Shown here piece by piece: positions 14,993 through 16,016 of a stretch of 16,016 nt of DNA. Numbering within the stretch: the first letter of the stretch is position 1; every line of letters starts with the position of its first letter. Position numbers and translations under genes: made by a program. The DNA lies in NCBI GenBank assembly GCA_016284115.1, contig JAEEOD010000318.1:1-16016 (forward strand), in the 5' to 3' direction. The stretch comes from Bacteroidaceae bacterium (GTDB lineage Bacteria > Bacteroidota > Bacteroidia > Bacteroidales > Bacteroidaceae). The notes below the pieces were generated by a model. It saw only the letters and a program-made list of their open reading frames with translations. It ran no database searches and was not told the origin of the DNA.

Positions 14993-16016
14993 ATGAAAAA
15001 GACTGTTTTATTATTGATGGGTGTAGGACTGTTAATGGCTTGCCATTCAACACAGCTTCCGAAACACGAGGATGTGACCTACACACAATTTGTTGATCCT
15101 TTCATTGGGTCAGGCGGACATGGACATGTTTTCATGGGGGCTAACGTGCCATTTGGTTTTGTGCAGGTAGGTCCTTCCCAGTTGACCCAAGGCTGGGACT
15201 GGTGTTCTGGTTACCACTATTCTGATTCTGTGCTGGTGGGATTCAGTCATCTGCATCTTAGTGGTACAGGTTGTGGTGATTTGGGCGATATTACTTTCTT
15301 GCCTTTGGCAAACAAAAACCAACGTACGGATAAGTTTACCCATGAACAAGAGATGGCTGAGCCAGGCTATTACAGTGTGCATACGCAGGAAGCGGATGTG
15401 CAGGTGGAACTGACAGCTACTACTCGTACAGGTTTTCATCGTTACTTCTATCCCGATAACAAAGATCAGTTGTTGTTAGTGAACCTCGATTATGGCATTA
15501 GTGGTGGCGACGTTACCCTTGGGGCTGCTATTCGTCAACAAGGCGACAGAAGCATTGAAGGTTATCGTTTCTCAAAAGGGTGGGCAGTTAACCAGCGCAT
15601 TTATTTCGTGGCAGAGTTTAATAAGCCTATCCGTAGCTTAGAGCTAGACGGCACCAATTTAGGAGTATTGTCTTTTGAAGGTGGTAGTGTACCCCTGATG
15701 ATGAAGGTGGGAGTTTCTGCTGTGAGTGAGGCAAATGCTCGACTGAATCTGCAGAGAGAAAATCCAGGTTGGGATTTTGATGAGGTAAGCCTCCAGGCGA
15801 ATGCCTTGTGGGAAGAACAACTGAGCAAGATAAAGATAGATACCGATGATGAGGTAGCACGTACCATCTTCTATACATCGCTTTATCACACGATGATAGC
15901 ACCGTCTGTGTTCAATGATGTGAATGGTGACTACCGTGGCTCTGATGATAAAGTTTATGAACAGGCAGATTTTACCAATTATACTACGCTTTCTTTGTGG
16001 GACACCTATCGTGCTG
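14993..16016 (+). CDS. GH92 alpha-mannosidase lipoprotein, 3' end cut by window
   Basis: The frame is open from the ATG at 14993 to the window edge, giving 341 codons of what is normally a protein of about 730-780 residues. A lipobox LMAC puts Cys17 at the anchor, so the enzyme should be on the cell surface or in the periplasm. GH92 signatures of the N-terminal half are visible: VDPFIGSGGHGHVFMGANVP (34-53), the GYHYSDSVLVGFSHLHLSGT stretch (73-92) followed by CGDLGDI, and WDTYRA at the very end, where the catalytic barrel begins. GH92 enzymes are calcium-dependent inverting exo-alpha-mannosidases acting on N-glycans and yeast mannan. The catalytic acid and base lie beyond the edge, so activity and linkage preference cannot be judged. 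The short gap from the barrel protein suggests an operon. Confidence 0.93.
   Translation, partial: MKKTVLLLMGVGLLMACHSTQLPKHEDVTYTQFVDPFIGSGGHGHVFMGANVPFGFVQVGPSQLTQGWDWCSGYHYSDSVLVGFSHLHLSGTGCGDLGDITFLPLANKNQRTDKFTHEQEMAEPGYYSVHTQEADVQVELTATTRTGFHRYFYPDNKDQLLLVNLDYGISGGDVTLGAAIRQQGDRSIEGYRFSKGWAVNQRIYFVAEFNKPIRSLELDGTNLGVLSFEGGSVPLMMKVGVSAVSEANARLNLQRENPGWDFDEVSLQANALWEEQLSKIKIDTDDEVARTIFYTSLYHTMIAPSVFNDVNGDYRGSDDKVYEQADFTNYTTLSLWDTYRA

Noticed and set aside
1..16016. Mobile element, prophage, CRISPR array or defence system
   Set aside because: No transposase, integrase, direct-repeat array, nuclease or toxin-like gene was seen; the content is housekeeping, redox, nitrogen and envelope genes with tight operon spacing.

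Overview
The window looks like ordinary chromosomal DNA of a Bacteroidales bacterium, most likely a Prevotella/Bacteroides-type gut or oral anaerobe. The reasons are a type III glutamine synthetase, a DUF5686-type outer-membrane protein, a lipoprotein GH92 mannosidase, a secreted Tricorn-like protease, a lipoprotein Cys-type glutathione peroxidase, and promoter-like TAnnTTTG boxes upstream of several genes. I see no tRNA, rRNA, insertion sequence, CRISPR array or prophage gene. Coding density is high and no gene-free stretch exceeds about 200 bases.

Layout. (1) 1-4235, plus strand: the tail of a YrdC/Sua5-type threonylcarbamoyl-AMP synthase, then a 1083-residue Tricorn-like S41 protease, then purU (formyl-THF deformylase) starting inside the protease stop codon. 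Two hairpins follow, the second a bidirectional terminator. (2) 4382-5560, minus strand: a small orphan lipoprotein and a lipoprotein glutathione peroxidase homologue, each with its own TAnnTTTG box. (3) 5761-10461, plus strand: a compact probable operon of ftsK, a LolA-like carrier (4-base overlap), trxB (18-base gap) and a Crp/Fnr-family regulator (4-base gap). (4) 10462-10540: two facing hairpins with similar stems separate this operon from the convergent glutamine synthetase. (5) 10533-12722, minus strand: type III glutamine synthetase. (6) 12792-16016, plus strand: a DUF5686-like barrel protein and the start of a GH92 alpha-mannosidase lipoprotein, cut by the window edge.

How the genes may work together. 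Thioredoxin reductase (trxB) lies about 3.3 kb from a peroxidase whose visible cysteines suggest thioredoxin-type rather than glutathione recycling. The Crp/Fnr gene directly after trxB may be a redox or stress regulator of this region. FtsK (chromosome segregation) and LolA (lipoprotein sorting) are housekeeping functions joined by overlap. The DUF5686-GH92 pair is cell-envelope and glycan related and is transcribed divergently from nitrogen assimilation (glnN) across a 69-base spacer that holds mirror-image -7 boxes.

I did not find a convincing new multi-gene system. The most interesting items are the mirrored divergent promoter at 12745-12791, the paired facing terminators, the trxB-Crp/Fnr pairing, the lipid-anchored peroxidase, and the coupling of a secreted protease gene to purU.
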